From Rufibacter tibetensis (GTDB lineage: Bacteria > Bacteroidota > Bacteroidia > Cytophagales > Hymenobacteraceae), in the NCBI RefSeq assembly GCF_001310085.1, contig NZ_CP012643.1, forward strand, positions 3,331,501 to 3,395,500: 64,000 bases of DNA, given 5' to 3'. Below the pieces are notes generated by a model. That model saw only the letters and a program-made list of their open reading frames with translations, made no database searches and was not told where the DNA came from. Below, piece after piece: positions 34,811 to 44,093 of the stretch; the stretch's first letter is position 1; the number at the start of each line of letters is the position of its first letter. Made by a program: the position numbers and the translations under genes.

Positions 34811-37800
34811 ATGAAAACACCCTACTATTTAAGATTTTTATTTTTTACGCTTCTCCTTTCCTTTTCCCTGCTGGGCACTGTTGAACAGTCCTTCGGACAG
34901 CAGGTCATCTACGGAAATGAGTGGATCAACTATAACCAGAAGTATTATAAGATCAAAGTGCCTACCACAGGTATTTACCGTTTGGACAAAGCTTATCTGC
35001 AAGCTGCCGGCATCAACGGGGTAGACCCACGTAGCTTTCAGCTTTACCGTAGAGGCCAGGAAGTTTCCATCCACGTAGAAGGTGAGGCCGATGGCTCTTT
35101 TGACGCCAATGACTTCATTGAATTTTATGGAGAGAAGAATGATGGCGCAATGGATCGGGAGTTATACAAAGATCCTGTTCATCATATCAATCCATACTAC
35201 AGCTTGTACACTGATACTGCTGCTTATTTCTTGACCTGGTCTACTGTTCCAGGAAAAAGAATGGTGCAGTACAATCAGGAACCAGCTGGTTTAGCTCCAG
35301 AGACGTGGCACTGGCAGGAGAATTATCTAATTGATGATTTTACTTACTCTGCAGGCAAAAGGTACGGAGAGAGTTACATGTCCTGGATGGATGCAGGTGA
35401 GGGTTTTACTGGGGGTGTTTCTGCTGGTTTTACTTACAACCTTCCAAATATGGCTTCAAACTTATTTAATGGTGGTCAAGCCCCTAAAGTTGAAATTGCC
35501 TTTTCTGGAGCCAACAACCAAAGTAATGAAGTCGATGTGTTTGTTAGACCCCCAAGCGGGCCTGAGCGGTTGATTGGTACCGCAAGGTTTAATACGTATG
35601 ATGCGGTAAAACAGGAGTTTAACTTACAAATAACAGATTTTCATTCAGACGGTAAACTAGTTCTTCGTACAGCACCTAAGAACCCTCTTTCAAGATTCCG
35701 TACAACCTACTTCAAAACAATTTACCCCCAAAGAAATACAATCACAGCAGAAGGTGTTCTTTTTACGCCTGCCGCACTTGCATCCACTCCTGCATACTAT
35801 GTCTTTGAAGGGAGTGGGGCGGTAAATGCAATAGGATACGATGTTACTAGTTTAGGAAATATCAAACGTGTACCTGGAAGAATAATTGGAGCACAGAAAG
35901 GCTTTGTATTCCCTGCTAGTTTCAATAAAGGCATTTTATGGACGGGAATGAACTTGATTCCTCTGCCAGCCAAAGAAACCGTTTTTAGATCAGTTTCTGG
36001 AAATAAAGCCAGTTTCTTGATTGTTTCCCATCAAAGTTTAATGGTTCAAAGTGGAGCCTCAAACAATCCAGTAAGAGACTATGCCGCCTATAGGGCTTCA
36101 GTAGTAGGAGGTAGTTATGATACATTAACCATGGAGGTAAACCAGCTTTATGACCAATTTTTCTATGGAGACAAATCGCCTGCAGCCATTAGAAGGTATA
36201 TGAAGTTGATGCTTGCAAATGGGAACCCACAGTATTTATTCTTGATTGGGAAGGGTATTGAGGGCAACATTGATGTAAGAAAAAATCCTTCAAGGCTGGT
36301 TTACAAAGATTTGGTGCCAACGGGCGGTACTCCAGGTTCTGATGTTTTCTTTACTGCTAATTGGGAGTCTGGAGATTTGGTGCCTAAAGTGCCTACTGGA
36401 CGTTTGCCTGCAAGTTCACCTCAGGACGTAGTATCCTACTTGGCAAAAGTACGCACCCATGAAGCCTTGCCTTTCAACCTGGATTGGCGTAAAAACATTC
36501 TGCATTTGATAGGGAGCAAAACGCTAGATGAGCAGAGAATATTTACAGGGTATATGAGGCGCTATGAACAAATTGCGGAGGGACCCTGGCTTGGAGGTAA
36601 TGTACTTACTAAAATCAAAAATCTTTCTAACGCTGTAGAAACTGTTAATATTTCTTCTGAATTAAATGCTGGACTTTCATTGATAACTTTTTTTGGACAC
36701 AGTTCAACAACTACTTCAGATCTAGATATTGGTTTGGTGTCAGATGTTGTAAATGGGTACAAAAATAGTGGTAAGTACCCAATGATTCTGATGAACGGTT
36801 GTAATGTAGGAAATACATTCACCTTAGGTAAGTCTTTTGGAGAAGATTGGCTGCTAACTCCAAACAAAGGTGCCATCTCTTTTTTGGCCCATGATAGTTT
36901 TGGTTATCCAACCCTGATGAACTTGTTTTCTTCAACTTATTACTCCGTTGCTTTTGGTGACTCTACCTACCTCTCAAAACCCTTGGGTGTCCAGCACCAG
37001 CGAACACTTGATATATTAAGCAGGTACAGCGGGGATAATGCTAATGCTATGCTCATGCAGATGGTGTTGCATGCTGATCCGGCGTTACGCCTTCTTGCTC
37101 CAGAAAAAGCAGATTATGCTGTTTCTAACGGTGGGGCAACCCTGCAGGCTTTAGACGGAAGCACAGTGACAGCTAACACGGAAAAATTTTCGCTAAAACT
37201 GGACATTAGAAACTATGGGAGGGTAGACCAGGACAGCTTCTATGTTTCAGTTAACAGAAAGTTGCCCAATGGTACTGAAGTCCTATATGACTCCATCAAA
37301 GTAGCCCCTGTCTACTACAGAGATACGCTACTGGTGGAGTTAGATTCTAAGAATCTGGAGGGTGCGGGTCTGAATACATTTGTGATACATTTAGATCATA
37401 CAAACTCCATTGAAGAGATCGACGAAACTAACAATCAGATTACTATTGAGTACTTCTTCTCAAAAGATGGGGTATTAGCTCTCGGTCCACAGGAGTATTC
37501 AATAGTGAAAGACCAGAAAGTAAAGCTTGTAGGGCAATCTACAGATTTACTGACTGCTTCCAGAGGCTATCACTTTGAGTTGGATACAGTTCATACGTTT
37601 AATAGTTCCTGGAAGAAAACTCAGGTTGTACAAGCTGCTTCTTTGCCGGTTTGGGAAGTTAATTTGCCCGCGAATACAACCAGTAGGGACAGTGTTGTTT
37701 ATTATTGGAGATTGAGGTATGCGACCATTGCTTCAGAAGAAGACACTGTTTGGGCAACAAGCTCTTTCCGGTACATCCCGGGAAGTGGTTCTGGTTGGTC

Positions 37801-39787
37801 TCAGAAAGCCATAGGCCAATTACAAAAAGCCGATAAACAAAAATTAGTAGATCAGCCTACCACCAATGGTTTTTCCTTTGCTGCTGGTACCTCTAGTAAA
37901 GAGATTGAAATAAACAGTGTAGGTGGTGGTCAACCATTTAGATATCCTCCATACGGTATTTTCCTGAATAACTTTAAAGTCAGTGAATGGGACTGTGGGG
38001 CTGGACCAACCATGATGGCGGTTGTCCTAAAAGACCAAACGCTGGAGCCCGTTAATGCCCCTTCTGAGTTTGCTTCCATTTGTGGGACCAACCCAAAAAT
38101 TGTTTACCATTTCGGTGATTTGCGAGTAGCAATTAACCAACTACGCCTAGAAAACTTCTTGAAGAGTATCCCCAACGGGTACCATGTGGCTATGACAGGG
38201 ATTGGGAGTGTTCCTTACTCTGAGATGAGTTCAGGTTTGAAAGCAGCCTTCAAGACAATTGGATCCTCAATCATTGACCAGTTACAAACTGGTGACCCAT
38301 TTGCCATTATTGGAAGAAAGGGAACTGCCCCGGGAACTGCAACAGAAATGGGAGCCACTCCAAGTGATCCGATTGAACGCAATATGCAAGCCATTCGGGT
38401 AGAGAAGCAAGTGTATTCTTTAGAGTCACAGGGAACATTAACTTCTACCCTAATTGGTCCGGCAAAGGAATGGAAGTCACTTCACTATCAAATGAAAGTG
38501 GAGCTTTCTGACAGTTATACCTTAGATGTGATAGGGGTAGATGCTAACGCAAAAGAAACTGTACTTTCTTCAAATGTTACCTCCTCCAACTTCAGCCTGG
38601 CAGGTATTGATGCTAAGACATACCCTTACCTAAGACTTAGGTTAGATTTAAAGGATGAAACCCAAAGAACAGTTCCACAATTAGAGGAGTGGACGGTTCT
38701 ATATGAGGGGGTACCGGAAGGATTGATTCGGCCTGATTTAGTTGGGCTGGATAAATACCTGAAGTTGTCAGAGCAGGCAGCTAGTGGCGAAGTAAATCTT
38801 AGGTTTGCTTTTCATAACATCAGTCAAGTAAGTTTCTCTGATTCACTTACGGTAGAAGCTACCGTGTTTGCAGAAAATGGATCAAATATCCCGAAAACGT
38901 TCAAGGTAGAGGCTCTGCAAAAAGAAGACACGGTTTTCTTCAACCACAAGTTTTCTACTGTTAATTTGACTGGGGCAAACAGACTTCGGGTAACAGTGAA
39001 CCCCCGCATTCTGCCGGAGCAGACCTACCTTAACAATACCTTGGAGATTCCCTTCAATGTAAACTTATCAGCGGGTATGCCACCTGTGCTGGATGTGGTG
39101 TTTGACGGAGTAAGGATTCTAGATGGTGACATTGTATCTCCAAGCCCTTTGATCAGCATGGTGTTGAAAAATAATACCAAGACAGTTCCTATTACTGATC
39201 CTGCGTCTATGAAGGTGTATCTTAAGAAGACTGGTGCAGATTTTGAGGAGATAGACGTAACCACTAACCCACACATTAAGTGGTTCCCGGCAGATGATAA
39301 GAATGATTTCCGGGTGGAGTATCAGCCAGAAAAGTTAGAGAACGGAAAATATACCTTAGAAGTGCAAGGAGTTGATGCCCTGGGTCAACGCGCCGGTAGT
39401 GAGCGGTACAGTATCAACTTTGAAGTGGTAAATGAAGCCTCCATCACTAATTTCTACCCGTACCCTAACCCATTCTCGTCTAAAACAAGGTTTGTCTTTA
39501 CCCTAACCGGAAGCACAGTGCCAGAGAAGATGAAGCTTCAGATTATGACGGTGACTGGGAAAGTGATTAGGGAAGTTCAGAAGGAGGAGTTAGGCCCTAT
39601 CAAAATCGGGAACAACGTCTCTGAGTTTGCCTGGGATGGTACTGATGAGTTCGGTGACAGACTCGCAAATGGCGTGTACCTCTACCGCGTAGTAATGGAT
39701 AATGGACCAGAAGAGATGAAGCACCGCTTTACGGCTGGTGACAAAGCCTTCAAAAATGGCTATGGTAAAATCTACATCTTGAGGTAA
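34811..39787 (+). CDS. C25-family sortase-like protein (PorU2-like), type IX secretion
   Basis: A 1658-residue exported protein, larger than the usual 1100-1300 residue PorU. After a signal peptide (about 1-30) there is an N-terminal beta-rich domain, then a gingipain-type C25 peptidase domain with catalytic His630 (FFGHSS) and Cys664 (MNGCNVGN). The middle contains CARDB/Ig-like segments (TNNQITIEY, NNTLEIPFNVN-type stretches), and the C-terminal approximately 110 residues form a FlgD-Ig-like domain (FYPYPNPFSS, DEFGDRLANGVYLYRVV) close to a type A sorting domain. PorU cleaves the C-terminal signal of T9SS cargo and attaches it to lipopolysaccharide. It is probably co-transcribed with the PorV2-like gene; the ATG at 34811 starts a good signal peptide. 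Confidence 0.85.
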   Translation: MKTPYYLRFLFFTLLLSFSLLGTVEQSFGQQVIYGNEWINYNQKYYKIKVPTTGIYRLDKAYLQAAGINGVDPRSFQLYRRGQEVSIHVEGEADGSFDANDFIEFYGEKNDGAMDRELYKDPVHHINPYYSLYTDTAAYFLTWSTVPGKRMVQYNQEPAGLAPETWHWQENYLIDDFTYSAGKRYGESYMSWMDAGEGFTGGVSAGFTYNLPNMASNLFNGGQAPKVEIAFSGANNQSNEVDVFVRPPSGPERLIGTARFNTYDAVKQEFNLQITDFHSDGKLVLRTAPKNPLSRFRTTYFKTIYPQRNTITAEGVLFTPAALASTPAYYVFEGSGAVNAIGYDVTSLGNIKRVPGRIIGAQKGFVFPASFNKGILWTGMNLIPLPAKETVFRSVSGNKASFLIVSHQSLMVQSGASNNPVRDYAAYRASVVGGSYDTLTMEVNQLYDQFFYGDKSPAAIRRYMKLMLANGNPQYLFLIGKGIEGNIDVRKNPSRLVYKDLVPTGGTPGSDVFFTANWESGDLVPKVPTGRLPASSPQDVVSYLAKVRTHEALPFNLDWRKNILHLIGSKTLDEQRIFTGYMRRYEQIAEGPWLGGNVLTKIKNLSNAVETVNISSELNAGLSLITFFGHSSTTTSDLDIGLVSDVVNGYKNSGKYPMILMNGCNVGNTFTLGKSFGEDWLLTPNKGAISFLAHDSFGYPTLMNLFSSTYYSVAFGDSTYLSKPLGVQHQRTLDILSRYSGDNANAMLMQMVLHADPALRLLAPEKADYAVSNGGATLQALDGSTVTANTEKFSLKLDIRNYGRVDQDSFYVSVNRKLPNGTEVLYDSIKVAPVYYRDTLLVELDSKNLEGAGLNTFVIHLDHTNSIEEIDETNNQITIEYFFSKDGVLALGPQEYSIVKDQKVKLVGQSTDLLTASRGYHFELDTVHTFNSSWKKTQVVQAASLPVWEVNLPANTTSRDSVVYYWRLRYATIASEEDTVWATSSFRYIPGSGSGWSQKAIGQLQKADKQKLVDQPTTNGFSFAAGTSSKEIEINSVGGGQPFRYPPYGIFLNNFKVSEWDCGAGPTMMAVVLKDQTLEPVNAPSEFASICGTNPKIVYHFGDLRVAINQLRLENFLKSIPNGYHVAMTGIGSVPYSEMSSGLKAAFKTIGSSIIDQLQTGDPFAIIGRKGTAPGTATEMGATPSDPIERNMQAIRVEKQVYSLESQGTLTSTLIGPAKEWKSLHYQMKVELSDSYTLDVIGVDANAKETVLSSNVTSSNFSLAGIDAKTYPYLRLRLDLKDETQRTVPQLEEWTVLYEGVPEGLIRPDLVGLDKYLKLSEQAASGEVNLRFAFHNISQVSFSDSLTVEATVFAENGSNIPKTFKVEALQKEDTVFFNHKFSTVNLTGANRLRVTVNPRILPEQTYLNNTLEIPFNVNLSAGMPPVLDVVFDGVRILDGDIVSPSPLISMVLKNNTKTVPITDPASMKVYLKKTGADFEEIDVTTNPHIKWFPADDKNDFRVEYQPEKLENGKYTLEVQGVDALGQRAGSERYSINFEVVNEASITNFYPYPNPFSSKTRFVFTLTGSTVPEKMKLQIMTVTGKVIREVQKEELGPIKIGNNVSEFAWDGTDEFGDRLANGVYLYRVVMDNGPEEMKHRFTAGDKAFKNGYGKIYILR

Positions 39788-39810
39788 TACTTTCTTGCAT
39801 AGATAATACT

Positions 39811-39862
39811 GTCCTAAAAGAAAGCCGCCACTTGAATTCAAGTGGCGGCTTTCTTTTAGGAC
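39811..39862. terminator. 52-nt perfect palindrome after porU2-like gene
   Basis: Arms 39811-39836 and 39837-39862 are perfectly complementary over 26 bp with no spacer, starting 23 nt after the C25 gene stop. A real hairpin will have a small loop from the central AATT. It is likely a terminator, and it is the only spacer-free perfect palindrome of this length in the window. Confidence 0.75.
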
Positions 39863-40015
39863 TAAAGGTTTAACCTTTCTAGAAGAGAGGATTCTAAGCT
39901 TTTGTTTCTGGGCAGTTTTGATAAAATTTGCCTAAATCCACTAACCCGAACCAGTCCCTACTCTAGAATTAATTTCTTGAAAGTGGCACTAAAATGGAAA
40001 TTGATGTTTCAAATA

Positions 40016-40522
40016 TTAGTTCTGGCTAAAACCAGCTTTTCGTCTAAAAGTGAAGAAGGAATAGGGATAGGCATGTTTTTCATCGGCGGGATGCTCTTCC
40101 TGTTCAGTAATCTCCCAAGCCTCTGCTTCTAATTCGGGGAAAAGCACATCACCCTCAAAAGATTCATGCACCAAGGTGAGGTACACAACTTCGGCCAACG
40201 GAAGTGCTTGCTCGTAGATTTCACCGCCGCCTACTACCAGCACTTGCTCATCTAGGGCTAAGCCTTGTTCTAACGCTTTCTCCAGGGAAGAAACTACAAC
40301 ACATCCTTCAGGAGCTTTGTACTCTGCTTGGCGGGTAACAATGATAGACGTACGACCGGGTAAGGGTTTACCAATGGCTTCAAACGTCTTACGGCCCATG
40401 ACCATAGGGTGGCCCATGGTGAGTTTTTTGAAATGCTGAAGGTCTTTGGGTAAATGCCAGATGAGTTGGTTGTCTTTCCCGATGACGCGGTTTTCTGCAA
40501 TGGCTACTACTATTCCAATCAT
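40016..40522 (-). CDS. folA: Dihydrofolate reductase
   Basis: A 168-residue reductase of dihydrofolate with NADPH, needed for thymidylate and formyl-group synthesis. IVVAIAENRVIGKDNQLIW is the standard N-terminus; the active-site acidic residue is in HLPKDLQHFK; GRKTFEAIGKPLPGR is the NADPH loop and VVGGGEIYEQAL the second one. The ATG at 40522 overlaps the fmt stop by an ATGA junction, showing translational coupling. The folate-dependent reaction of the preceding fmt (it uses 10-formyl-THF) makes the pairing functional. There is no strong terminator until 39811. Confidence 0.95.
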   Translation of the reverse strand: MIGIVVAIAENRVIGKDNQLIWHLPKDLQHFKKLTMGHPMVMGRKTFEAIGKPLPGRTSIIVTRQAEYKAPEGCVVVSSLEKALEQGLALDEQVLVVGGGEIYEQALPLAEVVYLTLVHESFEGDVLFPELEAEAWEITEQEEHPADEKHAYPYSFFTFRRKAGFSQN

Positions 40523-41460
40523 ATGGCGTGCTGAAAAGTGAATCCTCTTAAAAAGTCCTGAATTTTCATTCGTTTTTTGCCTTCCATCTGCAGTTCTTCT
40601 ACCGCATAACCTGTCCCGTCTCCGCATTGAATGTGCAGAAAAGACTTTCCATCAGTTGTGTAGGAGCCGGGCTGAGTTTTAGGGGCGTTTTCCAGAACCT
40701 GCCCCGAAAAGATTTTGAATTGTTTTTCTTCCAGCACCGTCCAGGCTGCAGGATACGGCGATAAACCCCGCACAAAATTGTGCACCTGCTGGGCTGGTAT
40801 CTCCCAATTGATCTGGCAGGTTTGCTTAAAGATTTTAGGAGCCATCCGGAGCGGCTCATCGGGTTGGGGTTGCGGATAAGGCTGAGTGCGTTCCTCCACA
40901 ATGGCTTCAACGGTTTCGAGCAACAGGTCAGCGCCTGCGTGTTTCAGCTTCTCGTATAGCGTCCCGAAATTGTCTTCCGGGGCAATGGCTACTTTTTTCT
41001 GCAGGATAATGTCGCCGGTGTCAATCTCGTGCTGCAGGAAAAAGGAGGTTACTCCGGTTTCCTGGTCACCGTTGATGAGCGCCCAGTTAATAGGAGCTGC
41101 TCCACGGTAATGGGGCAGCAGAGAGGCATGAATGTTCAGGGAGCCCAGTTCTGGCATGTTCCAAACCGCCTCGGGCAGCATTCTGAAAGCCACAATCACT
41201 TGCAGGCTAGCCCTGTAACTTCTCAGCTCTTCCTGGAAGGCAGGATCTTTGAGGTTGGTAGGTTGCAGAATAGGCAAGTTGTGTTGCAACGCCAGTTCCT
41301 TCACTGGCGAATGCACCAGTTTCAGACCTCGGCCTGCCGGTTTGTCCGGCGCCGTAATAACGGCCACCACGTTCCAGTTGTTTTCTACTAAGGCTTGGAG
41401 GGCGGGCACCGCGAAGTCTGGGGTGCCCATAAAAATAATCCGGAGGTCTTCTTTCCGCAT
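40519..41460 (-). CDS. fmt: Methionyl-tRNA formyltransferase
   Basis: A 313-residue enzyme that formylates initiator Met-tRNA with 10-formyl-tetrahydrofolate. The N-terminal Rossmann domain begins IIFMGTPDFAVPAL and has the catalytic Asn/His/Asp set in NIHASLLPHYRGAAPINWA; the C-terminal OB-like domain includes the VRGLSPYPAAWT motif. The ATG at 41460 gives the normal family start; a TTG 4 codons upstream overlaps the preceding stop. It follows the NamZ gene by 4 nt and overlaps folA, so the three form one operon. Confidence 0.95.
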   Translation of the reverse strand: MRKEDLRIIFMGTPDFAVPALQALVENNWNVVAVITAPDKPAGRGLKLVHSPVKELALQHNLPILQPTNLKDPAFQEELRSYRASLQVIVAFRMLPEAVWNMPELGSLNIHASLLPHYRGAAPINWALINGDQETGVTSFFLQHEIDTGDIILQKKVAIAPEDNFGTLYEKLKHAGADLLLETVEAIVEERTQPYPQPQPDEPLRMAPKIFKQTCQINWEIPAQQVHNFVRGLSPYPAAWTVLEEKQFKIFSGQVLENAPKTQPGSYTTDGKSFLHIQCGDGTGYAVEELQMEGKKRMKIQDFLRGFTFQHAI

Positions 41461-41464
41461 GAGG

Positions 41465-42703
41465 TTATTCAAAGTCAGGGTACAGCAAGTACTGCTTGCG
41501 CATTTTTTTATAGGCCTCTAAATCTGTCTTCCAGGAGGCGCGTATCTCTTTTTCGCTCAGGCCAGCCATGATCTGCTTCTGCAGTTCATCGGTCCCGGCC
41601 AGGCTCTTGAAGAAGTTGTTGAAGAACTTCTCCTTTTGCCCTGATTTTTGGTAAAAGTCAAGTAAATAGCTCAAGGTGAAGTTCTCTTTCAGGTTCAGTT
41701 TAGTCAGGTCTTTCCCGTAGCAAACTTGGTTCTTGTACGGCGGATCCATGGACATGCCCGGGATAGGCACGGGCGTAAACGAGAATGACTTATCTGGGTA
41801 ATACGGTGCCCCAATCACCTGGAACGGCGTCTGTGTGCCACGCCCCTGGCTTACGGTTGTCCCTTCAAAAAGGCAGAGGAAGGGATATAGCTTTATAGAT
41901 TGGTCGTTAGGCAGGTTAGGCGATGGCTTGTTTGGCAGAGAATAGAACATCTTATGGTTGTAGCCTTTTACCGGGATAGTCTTTACCTGCGCCTGCACCC
42001 CATTTTTAAGCCATTTTTCGCCATTGATCATCAAAGCGTATTCACCCAGCGTTAAGCCATGGGCAATAGGAATGGTGTTCATGCCCACAAAAGATTTGAA
42101 TTGTGGCTTCAGCACCGTTCCGTCAATCAGGTAGCCAATGGGGTTGGGGCGGTCCAGCAGGAGCATGGGCTTGTTTTGCTCTGCGCAGGCCTCCATCACA
42201 TAATGCATGGTGCTGCTGTAGGTGTAGAACCGTACGCCCACATCCTGGATGTCGAAAAGGACCACATCCACTTCTTTCAGCTGCTCCGCCGATGGTTTTT
42301 TGTTGCTTCCATACAGGGATAGAATAGGCAAACCAGTTTTGGAGTCGGTAGAGTTCTTGATGTGGGCACCGGCATCGGCATCACCTCTGAAACCATGTTC
42401 GGGGGCAAAAATCATGGTGATCTTCACGCCCCTGCTCAAAAGGCTATCTACTAAATGCGTTTTACCTATGGTAGACGTTTGGTTTACTACCATGCCCACG
42501 CGCTTGTCCTGCAGATACGGCAGATACAACTCTGTTTGCTGCGCGCCCGTTAGGAGAGGAGCTTCTTGCGGCGCCTGCTTAGCCGGCTCAGGGGGTGTAC
42601 TGCTCGTGTTAACGGTAGTGCTGTTAGAGGGTATAGTTGCGGTTTTCTGGCAACTGACCAGCGTAGCACATACCATGGCCGTACGGAGGAGGATGGAGAG
42701 CAT
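41465..42703 (-). CDS. DUF1343 / NamZ-like exo-N-acetylmuramidase lipoprotein
   Basis: A 412-residue protein with a lipobox (LVSC, Cys18) and a Ser/Thr/Pro/Ala-rich linker before a DUF1343 (YbbC/NamZ, GH171) domain. Family stretches seen: GMVVNQTSTIG, MIFAPEHGFRGDADAG, LFDIQDVGVRFYTY and DRPNPIG. NamZ enzymes release MurNAc from peptidoglycan fragments during wall recycling. The glutamate/histidine region EHGFRG is conserved. It heads an operon with fmt and folA and is divergent from the permease gene at 42753. Confidence 0.88.
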   Translation of the reverse strand: MLSILLRTAMVCATLVSCQKTATIPSNSTTVNTSSTPPEPAKQAPQEAPLLTGAQQTELYLPYLQDKRVGMVVNQTSTIGKTHLVDSLLSRGVKITMIFAPEHGFRGDADAGAHIKNSTDSKTGLPILSLYGSNKKPSAEQLKEVDVVLFDIQDVGVRFYTYSSTMHYVMEACAEQNKPMLLLDRPNPIGYLIDGTVLKPQFKSFVGMNTIPIAHGLTLGEYALMINGEKWLKNGVQAQVKTIPVKGYNHKMFYSLPNKPSPNLPNDQSIKLYPFLCLFEGTTVSQGRGTQTPFQVIGAPYYPDKSFSFTPVPIPGMSMDPPYKNQVCYGKDLTKLNLKENFTLSYLLDFYQKSGQKEKFFNNFFKSLAGTDELQKQIMAGLSEKEIRASWKTDLEAYKKMRKQYLLYPDFE

Positions 42704-42752
42704 AGGTTTAGTTTAAGAACAGATAACTATCTTTAAGCACAAAATAGACGAA

Positions 42753-43967
42753 GTGAATCTTTCCCGTTACATTGCCAGTCGGTTGACCGGCGCCCGTTCA
42801 GACTCTTTTACCGCCTCGGTCACAAAAATAGCAAAGTTCAGCGTAGGGCTGGGCATTGCCATCATGATTGTGTCCTTTGCTATTCTGGAAGGCTTCCGGT
42901 ATGAAATACAGGAGAAGATCTTCAGTTTTGGCGGACACCTGCAAATTAGCAAATTTGACACCAATAACTCCTTTGAAGGTTATCCCATGGGCACCTCCAC
43001 AGGCTTAGACGACTATGAGAAGATCCCTGGGGTAGCCCATCTGCAACCCTTCGCCCGTAAGACAGCCATCATTAAAACCGATGAAGAAGTGTTGGGGGTA
43101 GTCTTGAAAGGAGTAGACTCTACCTATGACTTCCGGGGGATACGGGATAACTTAGTTTCTGGCTCTTTGATGGAGTTTACAGATACAGCCGCTTCCAACC
43201 AAATCATGATGAGCCAGCTCATGGCCGATAAACTCCGGCTGAAGGTGGGTGAGCGGGTACTTTTCTACTTTATCCAGAATCCGCCACGAATGCGCAAGTT
43301 TGAGGTGAAAGGCATCTTTAAGACGGGTCTGGAGGAGTTTGATAACGTGTATGTGCTGGGCGATTTGCAGCAAATAAGAGACCTGAACCAATGGCCAGAT
43401 ACCTTAGTGGGCGGTTACGAAATCCTCCTTAACGACTTTACCCAGATTGACACTGTCACGAGCCAGGTCTTTGACAAGATGAACTATGACTTGCAACTGG
43501 AGAAAATAACCGATACCTACGCCCAACTCTTTGACTGGCTGGAACTGCTTAAGCGGAACGTAGTGATTTTTCTGGTGCTGATCGTGTTTGTAGCCACCTT
43601 CAATATGGTGTCTACACTCTTTATCATGATTCTGGAACGTACCAATATGATTGGCGCACTTAAAGCCATGGGCGCTACCAACGGGCAAATTAGAGGCATT
43701 TTCCTGCACCGAGGGCTTCGGTTAACCATTGCCGGCTTGATTGGAGGTAACCTGTTGGCCCTGTTCTTCTGCGGCGTGCAGGACTATTTTCATCTCATCC
43801 CCTTAGACCCCGAAAATTATTATATGGACACTGTTCCCATCCATTGGGACTGGCGCATTTGGGTGGGCATCAATGCCATCACCTTCGTGTTAACCATGCT
43901 TTCCATTCTGTTACCTACACTGCTCATTGCCAGAATTCACCCGGTTAAAGCTATCAAGTTTGACTAA
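42753..43967 (+). CDS. FtsX/LolE-type ABC permease
   Basis: A 404-residue inner-membrane protein: one transmembrane helix (about 25-50), a large periplasmic MacB_PCD-type domain (50-260) and three helices (about 265-400) of the FtsX permease fold. The N-terminus NLSRYIASRLTG and the C-terminal LIARIHPVKAIKFD match LolC/LolE-like proteins that release lipoproteins to the outer membrane; the partner ATPase is not nearby. The first codon is GTG (42753); no ATG in the right position is seen. It is divergent from the NamZ operon. Confidence 0.88.
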   Translation: MNLSRYIASRLTGARSDSFTASVTKIAKFSVGLGIAIMIVSFAILEGFRYEIQEKIFSFGGHLQISKFDTNNSFEGYPMGTSTGLDDYEKIPGVAHLQPFARKTAIIKTDEEVLGVVLKGVDSTYDFRGIRDNLVSGSLMEFTDTAASNQIMMSQLMADKLRLKVGERVLFYFIQNPPRMRKFEVKGIFKTGLEEFDNVYVLGDLQQIRDLNQWPDTLVGGYEILLNDFTQIDTVTSQVFDKMNYDLQLEKITDTYAQLFDWLELLKRNVVIFLVLIVFVATFNMVSTLFIMILERTNMIGALKAMGATNGQIRGIFLHRGLRLTIAGLIGGNLLALFFCGVQDYFHLIPLDPENYYMDTVPIHWDWRIWVGINAITFVLTMLSILLPTLLIARIHPVKAIKFD

Positions 43968-43972
43968 GTAAA

Positions 43973-44020
43973 AGTCCCTTTTTACGCCTAATTTTCTAAA
44001 ATCAAGCGTAAAAAGGGACT
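43973..44020. terminator. Terminator between permease and mscS
   Basis: AGTCCCTTTTTACGC (43973-43987) pairs perfectly with 44006-44020 around an 18-nt loop, immediately after the permease stop and before the convergent mscS gene end. Confidence 0.75.
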
Positions 44021-44093
44021 CAACTGATTTTCTGAATCTTAATTAGGTTTAGGCCTATTTTTCTAGAACCACCAAATAAACTTTTCAGCCGGT

